From: Raineya sp. | Lineage (GTDB): Bacteria; Bacteroidota; Bacteroidia; Cytophagales; Thermonemataceae | NCBI GenBank assembly: GCA_025454915.1 | Contig: JALONN010000006.1 | Coordinates: 62,001 to 126,000 of the forward strand | DNA length: 64,000 nt | Direction: 5' to 3' | Part shown: positions 43,529 through 52,657 of the stretch, in pieces | Layout: each line of letters begins with the position of its first letter | Numbering within the stretch: the first letter of the stretch is position 1 | Position numbers and translations under genes: made by a program | Notes under the pieces: generated by a model | Database searches by the model: none | What the model saw: only the letters and a program-made list of their open reading frames with translations | What the model was told of the DNA's origin: nothing

Positions 43529-44503
43529 ATGAGATGTGTAAGATTGTTAGAAGTAAAATCGGAAATTGGGGCAGGTACACGAGGAGCTAGTTTAGGTGTT
43601 GATGCTCTAAAAATTGTAGGATTTAATAAAGGAAATTCCTTTTTTAGCCTCTTTCCTCACAAAGAAGTAAAAGTTTATAACGAAAGTTTATTTGAAAATA
43701 CCCCTTATCCACATGCCAAACGAGTTAATTATTTATTACAAGTACAACAAAATGTTTGTACAGAAGTTTGGCAAACTCTCATTCAAGATAATTTCCCTGT
43801 TATATTAGCAGGAGACCATTCTACAGCAGCAGGTACTATCGCAGGTATTAAAAAGGCTTTCCCATACAAAAAATTAGGAGTAATCTGGATAGATGCACAT
43901 GCTGACTTACATTCACCTTATACCTCACCTTCTGGAAATATGCATGGAATGCCTCTTGCAATGGCATTGGCTGAAGATAATTTAGATGCTCAGATTAATG
44001 AAATTGATGAAAAAACTCGTTTTTATTGGGAAGAAATCAAGAATATAGGTATCAAAGGAGCAAAATTTGAGGTATCAGATTTGGTTTTTATAGGTGTAAG
44101 AGATACTGAAATTCAAGAAGATTATTTTATAGAGAAAAATGATATAAAAAACTATACTGTTGAAGAAGTAAGAAATAGAGGTGTACAAACTATTGTACGA
44201 GAAATTTTAGATGAAAAGCTTGCTCATTGCGATTTACTATATATATCTTTTGATGTGGATAGTATGGACTCTTCTATTTCTGTAGGAACTGGAACTCCAG
44301 TAGAAGATGGTTTTACCATTGCAGAGACTCAGGAACTTAATGCTTTGCTTGTTGCTGATGAACGTGTTTGTGCTTGGGAGATGGTAGAAATAAACCCAAC
44401 ACTAGATGATAAAGGGAATGTTATGGCAGAAGTAGCTTTTGATATACTAAAAGCAAGTGTCCAATCTCTTCAAAATCAAGAAAATCAATTATTAAGTGTA
44501 TAA
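43529..44503 (+). CDS. Arginase/agmatinase-family ureohydrolase, probably arginase
   Basis: 324 residues with the dinuclear manganese motifs of ureohydrolases: 'LAGDHSTAAG', 'WIDAHADLHSPYTSPSGNMHGMP' and 'YISFDVDSMDSS', followed by 'EDGFTIAETQEL' and the 'MVEINPTLD' Glu. The 'SGNMHGMP' segment and the loop after it resemble arginase more than agmatinase, which usually has 'NHGTPF'. It would split arginine to ornithine and urea. With arginine decarboxylase divergent from it, both branches of arginine use to polyamines sit together. A strong terminator follows. Confidence 0.9.
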   Translation: MRCVRLLEVKSEIGAGTRGASLGVDALKIVGFNKGNSFFSLFPHKEVKVYNESLFENTPYPHAKRVNYLLQVQQNVCTEVWQTLIQDNFPVILAGDHSTAAGTIAGIKKAFPYKKLGVIWIDAHADLHSPYTSPSGNMHGMPLAMALAEDNLDAQINEIDEKTRFYWEEIKNIGIKGAKFEVSDLVFIGVRDTEIQEDYFIEKNDIKNYTVEEVRNRGVQTIVREILDEKLAHCDLLYISFDVDSMDSSISVGTGTPVEDGFTIAETQELNALLVADERVCAWEMVEINPTLDDKGNVMAEVAFDILKASVQSLQNQENQLLSV

Positions 44504-44528
44504 AAAAAGGGCTTTAAGCCCTTTTTTT
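44502..44528. terminator. Bidirectional terminator between convergent genes
   Basis: AAAAAAAGGGCTTAAGCCCTTTTTTT-type palindrome beginning at the arginase stop codon. It serves the arginase transcript and, on the other strand, the T9SS cargo gene whose stop lies at its edge. Confidence 0.85.
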
Positions 44529-47500
44529 ATTTTACTACAATTTTATCCTGATACAGTTTAGTTTCTGTAATAACTTGCACAATATAGATACCTTTTGCTA
44601 AACCAAGTCTTATTTGTTTATCACCTCTACCATTATTATCTGTATCTATCATTTCCTGCAATATATTTCTACCTAAAGCGTCTGTAATATTGATGATACC
44701 TTTTTCTTTAACTTGTGTTTGTAATATAACTAATACATTTTCTCCATTACTTGGATTAGGAATGATACTCAAGCCCTCTTTTATAGTAGTTAAGAAATTG
44801 ACAGCTTCTATTTGAGAATATTCTATATTACCTTTATCATCCTGACGTTTTAAACGATAGTAGGATATGCCTTCTAAAGGTTTTTTATCAGTCCATTGAT
44901 AATTATCTCTATTTTCAGATTTTATAGTTCCTATTTTCTCAAATTGAACTCCATTACCAGAGCGTTCCACAGTGTAAAATTCATTGTTCACATTCTGAGC
45001 AATTATCCAACTTAAAAGAACTACACTATTTTTAGCTTGAGCAGAAAAATTTAACAATTGCACAGGTAAAGGTCTAATTTCTCTTGAGATAACAAAAGGA
45101 GAAAAGTCTCTGATATTTTGAGCAGTTACTGAGCCTACTCCTGATATAACACCTGCACTTGATGCTGTGTATGGAGCGTCCCAACTTGTTCCATTCCAAT
45201 GTTGTACAGCCAGATTATCCGTTCTTGGGTTAGCCAAAGTGTTTTCTGAACCTCTATAATTAAATGTAACATTTGCACCAGGAGCTGGCAGAGGGTTCAC
45301 AGTGGAAGTGATATCCCACCATCTATCCACTACATCATTGATGGCAGTAGCTCCTGAAACACCTGCTACATTGGTAACTCCTGTTGCCCAAGGAGTATTA
45401 TCAGCTGTAAGAGTTGCTCTTGTTGAAATACAAATATTGGCATTTGTATTGGTCTGTTTATTAAAGGTAACAGGAATGTATTCTGATGAGGAGACTCCAA
45501 AAGGAAATAAAAAAGCTCCTGTTGTTGTTCCCATATTCCAACAAATACGACTGTTATTGGTTGCAGAGTTAGTTTCACTTCGGATAAAAGCATTGTTATT
45601 TCTTACAATAGCTGTCAATGCTGAATTATTAATAGTCAATGTATTACTATTAAGATTAAGCTCTCCATTATTAAGTGTTAATTGATTATTTACCTGAATA
45701 CCTGTAAGTAAATTAACTGTATTTCCTGTTTTATCAATATTTAAGTTATGAAAAGCTCCAGTACCTGTTACTTGTATTTGAGTATTTACAGGTGTTGCAT
45801 TATGAACTATTTGTACAGAACTGTTTGTATTGGCTACAAGAGCTCCTTCTTGTATATAATTACCATGTACTTCTAAAGAAAAACCAGTGTTAATAGTCAG
45901 AGTAGCTCCTACTGCAATTTGAATATTTCGAGCTTCTGCTCCTGTAGCATTGATAACAGGGAAATTTACAACTCCACCACCAGGTATAATTACGTCAGTC
46001 ACATCTGAAGGAGATGTAGGACACCAGTTTCCAGGATTAAACCAATTTGTATTTACTGCTCCTGTCCAAATAGCTGTACTTGGAGACCCCAGTGAAAATC
46101 CTATACTTAAACCACCATAAGAAGCTCCTCCAGTATCTTGTGTTATTAACTCTACTGTTGAAGTAGCATCTAAAAGCCCAGACCAAACATTAGGTACAAA
46201 GCCACAACAACCACCTGTTGCCACTTGAACACCATTGATTAAAAGTCTATAGCTATCATCAACAAAAACACCGATAGTATAAAGTCCACAAGTAAAGTTT
46301 GTTCTCCTCCAAGAAATAGAATGATTATCATTATTGACAGTACATCCACTATAACCTTCTGAACCATCTACCAAAGTAACCGCCAATGTAGGATTATTCC
46401 CTTGATTCCAACGAGTTCTTGAATCAAATGTAAGACTTTTTTCTCTATAATAACCTCTATACTCCACTGTTGTAGGTGTAGAGATTAATCTTCCATTATA
46501 ACAATGAGCTATCCATTCTCCATTTCCAAACTCTGTACCTGTAAGAGGTGGTGCTCCTTTAGGAACAACTGTAATAGTGATGGTGGCATTAACAGTGGCA
46601 CAATTATTATTTCCTTCCAATCTGTAAGTTGTTGTTGTTGTTGGACTTACAGTAACTGTAGCTCCCGTCCCTATTAAACTACCACCTATTGCTTGATCAT
46701 ACCATTGATATGTATTTGCACCCGTAGCTGTTAGTATTGAGCTTTCACCTACACAAATTGTTGTTACTGATGCACTTGCCGCTGTAGAAGGAAGAGGATC
46801 TACAGTTATTTGTACATCTCTACTAATACTACAACCTGTAGTAGGATCTGTCGCTGTATATCTGATTGTGGCTGGATTAGGTGTAGGTGTTACATTGGCT
46901 GTAACAGTTGCATTTAACCCTGTAGGAGTGATTGTAAAATCACCAACATTGCCTGTTACTTGTGTCCAAGTGATATTGGCATTTGCTCCAAAAGTATCAA
47001 ATGTAGTTCCAAATGTACTACTGTATGCAAATGTAGGCAATCCTGTTGTTGTAATATTAGTACTAGAACCTTGGCAAATTGTTACTGCCGTTGGAGAAGT
47101 TACAGGGCTTTGTGATGCACTAATTTCTGTAAAACGCAAACCACCATGTGAACCACCTCCGAACTCTCTCCACCTAAATTCTACTGTGGAAGTAGGTCCA
47201 AGAAAACCTCTCCAAACATTATTTTGAGATGTACAACAAAACAATTTTTGAGAAACTAATGTGCCATTTATATATAAATAAGAATAATCATCATGGTTTG
47301 TTATATCAATCTGATAGTATCCACAAGTAAAATTTGTTCTTCTATAAATTACAGAGTGTTGATCATCAGGGACTACACACCCACCCGTATAACCAGAGGC
47401 ATTGGAAGGACTTGCCCCTGTTCCCCATCTATTTCGAGAATCAAATGTTAAGAGAGGTTCTGTATAATTTCCAAAATATGTATTAAAATTATTTCCACGA

Positions 47501-48846
47501 TAGCAAGCAACAAACCATGAACCATTTCCAAATGTCCCTGGATCTGGTGCTGGGGTAGTAACATTAACTGTAATATTAGTTGTTGATGTTGTGCATCCAT
47601 TACTACCAGTGATGGTATAAGTAGTAGTTGTTGTTGGCGATGCTATTACAGTAGCTCCTGTTGTAGCACTTAGTCCAGTAGCAGGAGACCATGTATAAGT
47701 ATTTGCTCCTGAAGCTGTTAGTGTCACTTGTTCGCCAGGGCATATCGTAGCTGTATTAGGGGTAATAGTTACTGTTGGCACAGCACTAAAATTTACAGGT
47801 ACATTGGTTGTTTGTACACAACCTGTAGGTGTATGTGTTACTTGTAATGTATAAGTACCCGCTAAACCAACTGGTGTTGTAAAAGTTGCTGTTGTACCTG
47901 TAGCACCATTGGGTGCTGTCCATAAGTAAGAATAGTTTGCATTATTAATATTTGAAACTACTGAGAGATTGATTGATGAAGAAGCACAGATACTGGGTAT
48001 TGGCTGTGTTACCATATCAAAATCTGAGAGTTGCGTGATTTGTAAAGCTCCATAAGAAGCTCCCCCCCCCTCAGCCCAACGAAATTCAACTGTTGAGGCT
48101 GGTCCTAAAATTCCTCTATAGACATCTGGTCTTGGGGCACAACAGCCTCCATTACTGGCAACCACTACCCCATCAACAAGTAGCTGATAAGCATCATCAT
48201 GACCATTTGCATTGACAAGCCCTACCACATCAAATCGGTAATATCCACAAGTAAAATTTGTTCTTTTATAACTTACAGAATGATTATCAACAGTAACAGG
48301 ACAGCCCGTATAACCTGAAGCGGCTGAAGGTGTACTGCCATCTGACCATCTGTTTCGGGAGTCGAAATTAAAGGCCGGTTCTGTATAAGTTCCTTTATAG
48401 ACTAAACTTGTATTGGTAACAATATTTCCTGTATAAGCATATACATTCCATTGTCCATTTCCAAATATTGCAGGATTACCCACAACATTACTAATAGAAA
48501 GAGCCCCACTTGTATTGGAACTTGTAATAGCAGGGTCTGAGGCAATAATGCGTATTCTATAATTAGTTCCGTTGGGTGTTGCAATAGGAATTGTTGCACC
48601 TATAGTGCCAGATGTAACACTAATAAGAGTACCAATAGCTGTGGGACTGGCAAAACTTCCTAGTGCATCAGAAAGTTGTACAGTAAAAAAATTTCCTGCA
48701 TTAAAACTGCTGGAAACTGTAAAAGTAACAGATACATTATCTCCTCCACATAAATTATTGGGTGTAACTGTACCTACAGTAATTGTTTGCCCCTGTATAA
48801 TCTGTGTAAGAAAAATAAGTATTAGAGTTAGTGTAAAATTTCGCAT
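44527..48846 (-). CDS. Large T9SS-secreted surface protein with three repeated domains and Ig-like domains
   Basis: 1439 residues. After the signal peptide ('TLTLILIFLTQIIQG') an Ig-like domain (~20-120) is followed by three copies of a ~150-residue unit (~127-280, ~434-580, ~770-920). Each unit starts 'GNGxW', has 'FDSRNRW', a 'HSVSYKRTNFTCGYY' core and a 'CC...V..G.L..TSTVE' end. Between them lie Ig/PKD-type domains ('ICPGEQVTLTASGANTYTWSP' style). From ~920 a beta-helix-like part ('WTGAVNTNWFNPGNW') leads to the C-terminal type A sorting domain ('IIPNPSNGENVLVIL', 'LAKGIYIVQVIT'). It should cross the outer membrane by type IX secretion and stay on, or be released from, the surface. The second half of unit 1 is encoded by a G9 run. 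Confidence 0.9.
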   Translation of the reverse strand: MRNFTLTLILIFLTQIIQGQTITVGTVTPNNLCGGDNVSVTFTVSSSFNAGNFFTVQLSDALGSFASPTAIGTLISVTSGTIGATIPIATPNGTNYRIRIIASDPAITSSNTSGALSISNVVGNPAIFGNGQWNVYAYTGNIVTNTSLVYKGTYTEPAFNFDSRNRWSDGSTPSAASGYTGCPVTVDNHSVSYKRTNFTCGYYRFDVVGLVNANGHDDAYQLLVDGVVVASNGGCCAPRPDVYRGILGPASTVEFRWAEGGGASYGALQITQLSDFDMVTQPIPSICASSSINLSVVSNINNANYSYLWTAPNGATGTTATFTTPVGLAGTYTLQVTHTPTGCVQTTNVPVNFSAVPTVTITPNTATICPGEQVTLTASGANTYTWSPATGLSATTGATVIASPTTTTTYTITGSNGCTTSTTNITVNVTTPAPDPGTFGNGSWFVACYRGNNFNTYFGNYTEPLLTFDSRNRWGTGASPSNASGYTGGCVVPDDQHSVIYRRTNFTCGYYQIDITNHDDYSYLYINGTLVSQKLFCCTSQNNVWRGFLGPTSTVEFRWREFGGGSHGGLRFTEISASQSPVTSPTAVTICQGSSTNITTTGLPTFAYSSTFGTTFDTFGANANITWTQVTGNVGDFTITPTGLNATVTANVTPTPNPATIRYTATDPTTGCSISRDVQITVDPLPSTAASASVTTICVGESSILTATGANTYQWYDQAIGGSLIGTGATVTVSPTTTTTYRLEGNNNCATVNATITITVVPKGAPPLTGTEFGNGEWIAHCYNGRLISTPTTVEYRGYYREKSLTFDSRTRWNQGNNPTLAVTLVDGSEGYSGCTVNNDNHSISWRRTNFTCGLYTIGVFVDDSYRLLINGVQVATGGCCGFVPNVWSGLLDATSTVELITQDTGGASYGGLSIGFSLGSPSTAIWTGAVNTNWFNPGNWCPTSPSDVTDVIIPGGGVVNFPVINATGAEARNIQIAVGATLTINTGFSLEVHGNYIQEGALVANTNSSVQIVHNATPVNTQIQVTGTGAFHNLNIDKTGNTVNLLTGIQVNNQLTLNNGELNLNSNTLTINNSALTAIVRNNNAFIRSETNSATNNSRICWNMGTTTGAFLFPFGVSSSEYIPVTFNKQTNTNANICISTRATLTADNTPWATGVTNVAGVSGATAINDVVDRWWDITSTVNPLPAPGANVTFNYRGSENTLANPRTDNLAVQHWNGTSWDAPYTASSAGVISGVGSVTAQNIRDFSPFVISREIRPLPVQLLNFSAQAKNSVVLLSWIIAQNVNNEFYTVERSGNGVQFEKIGTIKSENRDNYQWTDKKPLEGISYYRLKRQDDKGNIEYSQIEAVNFLTTIKEGLSIIPNPSNGENVLVILQTQVKEKGIINITDALGRNILQEMIDTDNNGRGDKQIRLGLAKGIYIVQVITETKLYQDKIVVK
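48062..48070 (-). repeat. G9 homopolymer in the T9SS cargo gene
   Basis: Nine C on the plus strand (nine G on the coding strand) encode the Gly-rich 'AEGGGASYG' of repeat unit 1. The equivalent sites in units 2 and 3 have no such run. It is the only long G/C homopolymer I saw in this AT-rich window. Confidence 0.9.
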
Positions 48847-48882
48847 AAACAGTGTATCTTTTAAATAAATTCATAGTATCAA

Positions 48883-48890
48883 CAAAATTA
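48883..48890 (-). promoter_or_regulatory. Candidate -7 box of the T9SS cargo gene
   Basis: On the minus strand TAATTTTG fits TAnnTTTG exactly, 36 bases before the start codon. The -33 region has only CTTT at the right distance. Confidence 0.4.
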
Positions 48891-48979
48891 AGTTGTGATT
48901 GCATCTATTAAAGCTTAATCTTTTTTATGAATAAAAAGTAACCTATAATTTTTAATGACAAAAATCATACTTTAATTAC

Positions 48980-49010
48980 TTGATAAGCTAATTATTTTTT
49001 ATTAACATTG
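48980..49010 (+). promoter_or_regulatory. Candidate promoter of the PPK2 gene
   Basis: TTG at 48980-48982, 20 bases, TAACATTG at 49003-49010, one mismatch from TAnnTTTG. The leader is about 35 bases. Confidence 0.45.
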
Positions 49011-49049
49011 AATTAATGTATTGTTTATCACAACTAAAAACTTATTCCT

Positions 49050-50003
49050 ATGCTTACTGATGAAAAACTAATAGAAACTAAAAAATTTCTTGTTCCTTCA
49101 GATACAAAAATCAATCTGAAAGATTACTCCACAAAATATGAAGGTAAAGAGTTAAACAAAGAACAGGCAGAAAAGTTATTGGAGGAAGGTCGAAAACAAT
49201 TGGCAATTATCCAAGATAAATTGTATGCTCATAATCAATATAGTATTTTGATTATTTTTCAAGCTATGGATGCTGCAGGCAAAGATGGTGCAGTGAAGCA
49301 TATTATGTCAGGATTTAACCCTTTGGGAGTAAAAGTTTCAAGTTTTAAAGCTCCTACAGCCAATGAATTAGACCATGATTACTTTTGGAGACACATGCAA
49401 GCTCTCCCACCCAGAGGAGAAATTGGTATTCATAATCGTTCTCATTATGAAAATGTTTTAGTAACAAAAGTTCATCCAGAATATATTTTAGGCGAGAACA
49501 TACCAGGTATTAATCATATTAAAAAAATTAATAAAGAATTTTGGGAAGACCGATATAAGCAGATTAGACGTTTTGAAAAAAATTTAGCTGAAAATGGCAT
49601 GATTATTCTCAAATTTTTCTTACATGTTTCTAAAGATGAGCAGAAAAAACGTTTTTTAGAAAGAATTGATGATGAAAGTAAAAACTGGAAGTTTTCAGTA
49701 TCTGATTTAAAAGAACGTGGCTATTGGGATGATTATCAAAAAGCTTATGGAGAAGCTATTTCAGCTACATCAACAGATTATGCTCCTTGGTTTATTATTC
49801 CCGCTGATAATAAATGGTTTACACGCCTTGCCATAGCCTCTATTATTTACAAACAGTTTGAAAAGTTAGACTTAAGTTATCCGACTGTTAGCTTAGCCCA
49901 AAAAGAATCTTTACAAAAAGCAAAAGCTATGCTTTTAGCAGAAGATAATAACAAGTCAAAAGAAAAAAAAGAAGTGAAGGAAGTCAAAAAAACAAAGAAA
50001 TAG
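49050..50003 (+). CDS. Polyphosphate kinase 2 family protein
   Basis: 317 residues of the PPK2 group, which phosphorylate nucleoside mono- or diphosphates with polyphosphate. Visible: Walker A-like 'FQAMDAAGKDGAVKHIMSG', 'DYFWRHMQALPPRGEIGIHNRSHYENVLV' with the Walker B-type region, and the lid-like 'FEKNLAENGMIILKFFLHVSKDEQKKRF'. The one-domain length fits short PPK2 classes; the exact nucleotide preference (class I or III) cannot be settled here. The C-terminal tail is Lys-rich. It is separated from recF by a hairpin. Confidence 0.92.
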   Translation: MLTDEKLIETKKFLVPSDTKINLKDYSTKYEGKELNKEQAEKLLEEGRKQLAIIQDKLYAHNQYSILIIFQAMDAAGKDGAVKHIMSGFNPLGVKVSSFKAPTANELDHDYFWRHMQALPPRGEIGIHNRSHYENVLVTKVHPEYILGENIPGINHIKKINKEFWEDRYKQIRRFEKNLAENGMIILKFFLHVSKDEQKKRFLERIDDESKNWKFSVSDLKERGYWDDYQKAYGEAISATSTDYAPWFIIPADNKWFTRLAIASIIYKQFEKLDLSYPTVSLAQKESLQKAKAMLLAEDNNKSKEKKEVKEVKKTKK

Positions 50004-50007
50004 CTTA

Positions 50008-50050
50008 ATTTTAACAACCTCTTTGCCTTGTGTAGAGAGGTTGTTAAAAT
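50008..50050 (+). terminator. Terminator-like hairpin after PPK2
   Basis: ATTTTAACAACCTCT pairs with AGAGGTTGTTAAAAT across an 13-base loop (15-bp stem). It ends 9 bases before the recF start, and the T tract is weak, so it may be a partial terminator or processing site. Confidence 0.6.
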
Positions 50051-50059
50051 TTAAAATAC

Positions 50060-51154
50060 ATGCCTAATAATCTTCAAATCATAAAAATTAAAGTTCAAAA
50101 TTTTAAAAATTACAAATATACCCTTGTAGATTTTGGTAATTGTTTACATACCATTATTTGTGGAGCCAATGGTATAGGAAAAACTAATTTACTAGATGCT
50201 ATATATTTTCTGTCTCTTACCAAGAGTGCATTCCACTCAGATAAACAGCTTATTAAACATGAGGAAATATTTTTCAGACTAGAAGCAGATTATCATATAG
50301 AAGATATAGATAAAAAAGCAATCGTCACTTATACTCCTTCCGAAAAAAAGAGTTTTATAGTTAATAATTATCATTATCCTTCATTGGCTGAGTATATTGG
50401 GCAGTTTCCTGTCATTCTGATAGCTCCTAATGATACAGATTTAATCAGAGAAGGTAGTGAAGAAAGGAGACGTTTTTTTGACACTTTGTTATGTCAAATA
50501 GATAAATCTTATTTACAAAAACTCTCCGAATGCAATAAGATTTTAAAACAAAGGAATGCCCTTCTTACGCATTTTAAGGAGCAAAGAAATATCAATACTA
50601 CATTGCTTGAAGTTTATGATGAGCAACTTTTACCCTTAATGGAGTTTATCTGCACAGCTCGAAGTAATCTTCTGAATAGTATTTCCTCAATTACTCAAAA
50701 GTATTATGATTCTATTGCCCAAAGCACAGAAAAAATAAACATGATATATCAATCTGATTGTTTAGATATTGACTTTAAAAATCACTTTAAAAATGCTCTT
50801 CAGAAAGATTATATGTTAGAAAGAACCACTCAGGGTATTCATAAAGATGATTTTGATTTTTTATTAGGAGACATACCTATTAAAAAATTTGGTTCTCAAG
50901 GACAACAAAAAACATTTGTAATTGCTCTAAAATTTGCTACTTTTGAAATCTTACGTAATACACTTAATATCACACCTATTCTACTATTGGATGATATTCT
51001 TGATAAGTTAGACCAGAATAGAACTGAACATTTGATGAAAATTGTAAGTCAAGAGCCTTTTGGACAAGTAATTGTAACAGAGGCAAATATTCATCGAGTA
51101 GAATATATTAATCAGAAGAAAAACTGGAAAATTATAGAAATTGATAAATTGTAA
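50060..51154 (+). CDS. recF: DNA replication and repair protein RecF
   Basis: 364 residues of the RecF family, an SMC-like ATPase that loads RecA at gaps through RecOR. Walker A is 'CGANGIGKTNLLDAIYFLS' near residue 32. The family segments 'GSEERRRFFDTLLCQ' and 'ERTTQGIHKDDFDFLL' follow. The signature 'FGSQGQQKTFVIALKF' and Walker B 'PILLLDDILDKLD' complete the ATPase. There is no dnaA, dnaN or gyrB next to it, so it is not at an origin cluster. It is followed 33 bp later by the purine nucleoside phosphorylase gene. Confidence 0.96.
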   Translation: MPNNLQIIKIKVQNFKNYKYTLVDFGNCLHTIICGANGIGKTNLLDAIYFLSLTKSAFHSDKQLIKHEEIFFRLEADYHIEDIDKKAIVTYTPSEKKSFIVNNYHYPSLAEYIGQFPVILIAPNDTDLIREGSEERRRFFDTLLCQIDKSYLQKLSECNKILKQRNALLTHFKEQRNINTTLLEVYDEQLLPLMEFICTARSNLLNSISSITQKYYDSIAQSTEKINMIYQSDCLDIDFKNHFKNALQKDYMLERTTQGIHKDDFDFLLGDIPIKKFGSQGQQKTFVIALKFATFEILRNTLNITPILLLDDILDKLDQNRTEHLMKIVSQEPFGQVIVTEANIHRVEYINQKKNWKIIEIDKL

Positions 51155-51187
51155 ACAGATTTTTAGAATTATTTAATAATTAAGAGA

Positions 51188-51997
51188 ATGGAAGCACTTT
51201 TAGAAACCACTAAATTTTTAGAAAATAAAATTCAATCACGCCCTCAAATAGGTATTATTTTAGGTACAGGACTTGGTGGATTGGTAAACCATGTAGAAAT
51301 CACTCAAAGTATTCCCTATGGAAATATCCCTAATTTCCCTGTTTCTACCGTAGAAAGTCATAAAGGCAAACTTATTTTAGGTAAAATTGGCGGAAAGGAA
51401 GTTATCATTATGCAAGGACGCTTCCACTACTACGAAGGGTATAGTATGGAGCAAATTACTTTTCCTGTTCGTGTAATGAAAATGCTGGGTGTAGAAACAC
51501 TATTTGTATCCAATGCGTCGGGAGGTTTACAACCTTACATGGAAGTAAGTGATTTAATGATTATTACTGACCACATTAATTTATTACCTGACAACCCTTT
51601 AAGAGGAAATCCATACCCCAAATTAGGTCCTCGTTTTCCTGATATGAGTGAGGCTTATGACAAGGCTCTCATTCAAAAAGCCGAAGAAATAGCTCTTAGA
51701 GAGCATTTTCATGTACATAAAGGTGTATATGTTAGTGTGGCAGGTCCAAATCTGGAAACCAAAGCAGAATATAAATATTTACGTATTATTGGTGGTGATG
51801 CTGTTGGAATGTCCACAGTACCCGAAATTATTGTAGCCAAACATCAGGGTATGCGTTGTTTTGCTATTTCTGTAATTACAGATGTGGGATTTGAAGATAA
51901 GATTAAGCAAGTATCTTTACAAGAAATTATTGATGCTGCAAACAAAGCAGAACCTGCCATGACAAAAATTATTACTGAATTAATTACTTGGTGTTAA
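51188..51997 (+). CDS. punA: Purine nucleoside phosphorylase (trimeric, class I)
   Basis: 269 residues. Splits purine nucleosides with phosphate for base salvage. Landmarks of the trimeric inosine-guanosine type: 'IGIILGTGLGGLVNHV', 'VESHKGKLILG', 'MQGRFHYYEGYSMEQITFPVRVMKMLG', 'VSNASGGLQPYMEVSDLMIITDHINLL', 'VSVAGPNLETKAEY' and 'GMSTVPEIIVAKHQGM'. Complete and of normal length. It probably shares a transcript with recF. Confidence 0.95.
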   Translation: MEALLETTKFLENKIQSRPQIGIILGTGLGGLVNHVEITQSIPYGNIPNFPVSTVESHKGKLILGKIGGKEVIIMQGRFHYYEGYSMEQITFPVRVMKMLGVETLFVSNASGGLQPYMEVSDLMIITDHINLLPDNPLRGNPYPKLGPRFPDMSEAYDKALIQKAEEIALREHFHVHKGVYVSVAGPNLETKAEYKYLRIIGGDAVGMSTVPEIIVAKHQGMRCFAISVITDVGFEDKIKQVSLQEIIDAANKAEPAMTKIITELITWC

Positions 51998-52024
51998 TCT
52001 AAATCTTTTTTCAAATAAAAAACT

Positions 52025-52618
52025 ATGCCATTACAATATCCTCTACACCTTGATTTTAAAATTGCAACACTAGCAAGTGATTTTAGTATAAAAGATAATG
52101 CTGGTAATGCTATAGCCTTTGTAAGACAGAAAATTTTTAAACTGAAAGAAGATGTTGTTGTATTCAACAACGAATCTCGCTCTCAGGAGTTATTTCGAAT
52201 CAAAGCAAATAAGTGGTTAGATTTCAATACAACCTACAACATCACAACTAAAGATGGGCAGAATGTAGGTAAAGTAGGTCGTAAAGGGATGCGTTCTATT
52301 TGGAAGGCTACTTATGATATTTTTGACCAAAATGACCAACATTTGTTTACAGTTCAAGAAGCGAATGCTTGGGTAAAAGTAATGGATGCTGTTGCTGGCG
52401 AAATTCCAATTTTAAATATTTTTACAGGCTATCTTTTCAATCCGAAATATTTAGTTCAAGATAAAAGTGGAAAAGTTTATTTTGAGTTGAAAAAACAACC
52501 TTCTTTCTTTGGACGTAAATTTAAGTTAGAAAAGATCACTGATATAGATGATTCTCAAGAAGGTCTTATCAATTTGGCTTTGATGATGATTGTTTTACTA
52601 GAGAGATATAGAGGCTAA
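52025..52618 (+). CDS. LURP-one-related (tubby-like) family protein
   Basis: 197 residues of a beta-barrel-like pattern seen in LURP-one/scramblase-related proteins: 'FSIKDNAGNAIAFVRQKIFKLKEDVVVFN', 'TTYNITTKDGQNVGKVGRKG', 'KATYDIFDQNDQHLFTVQE' and 'KYLVQDKSGKVYFELKKQPSFFGRKF'. The C-terminal helix 'LINLALMMIVLLERYRG' fits the buried helix of this fold. The role in bacteria is unknown. It is 27 bp after punA and 39 bp before the SDR gene. Confidence 0.8.
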   Translation: MPLQYPLHLDFKIATLASDFSIKDNAGNAIAFVRQKIFKLKEDVVVFNNESRSQELFRIKANKWLDFNTTYNITTKDGQNVGKVGRKGMRSIWKATYDIFDQNDQHLFTVQEANAWVKVMDAVAGEIPILNIFTGYLFNPKYLVQDKSGKVYFELKKQPSFFGRKFKLEKITDIDDSQEGLINLALMMIVLLERYRG

Positions 52619-52657
52619 TTTTTACTGTTTGTTTATTAATCTTTTTAATCATATTTT

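Noticed and set aside
46868-47227. Plus-strand ORF of 119 residues inside the T9SS cargo gene
   Set aside because: It is a shadow of the repetitive minus-strand gene; the translation is low-complexity Val/Pro and matches no family.
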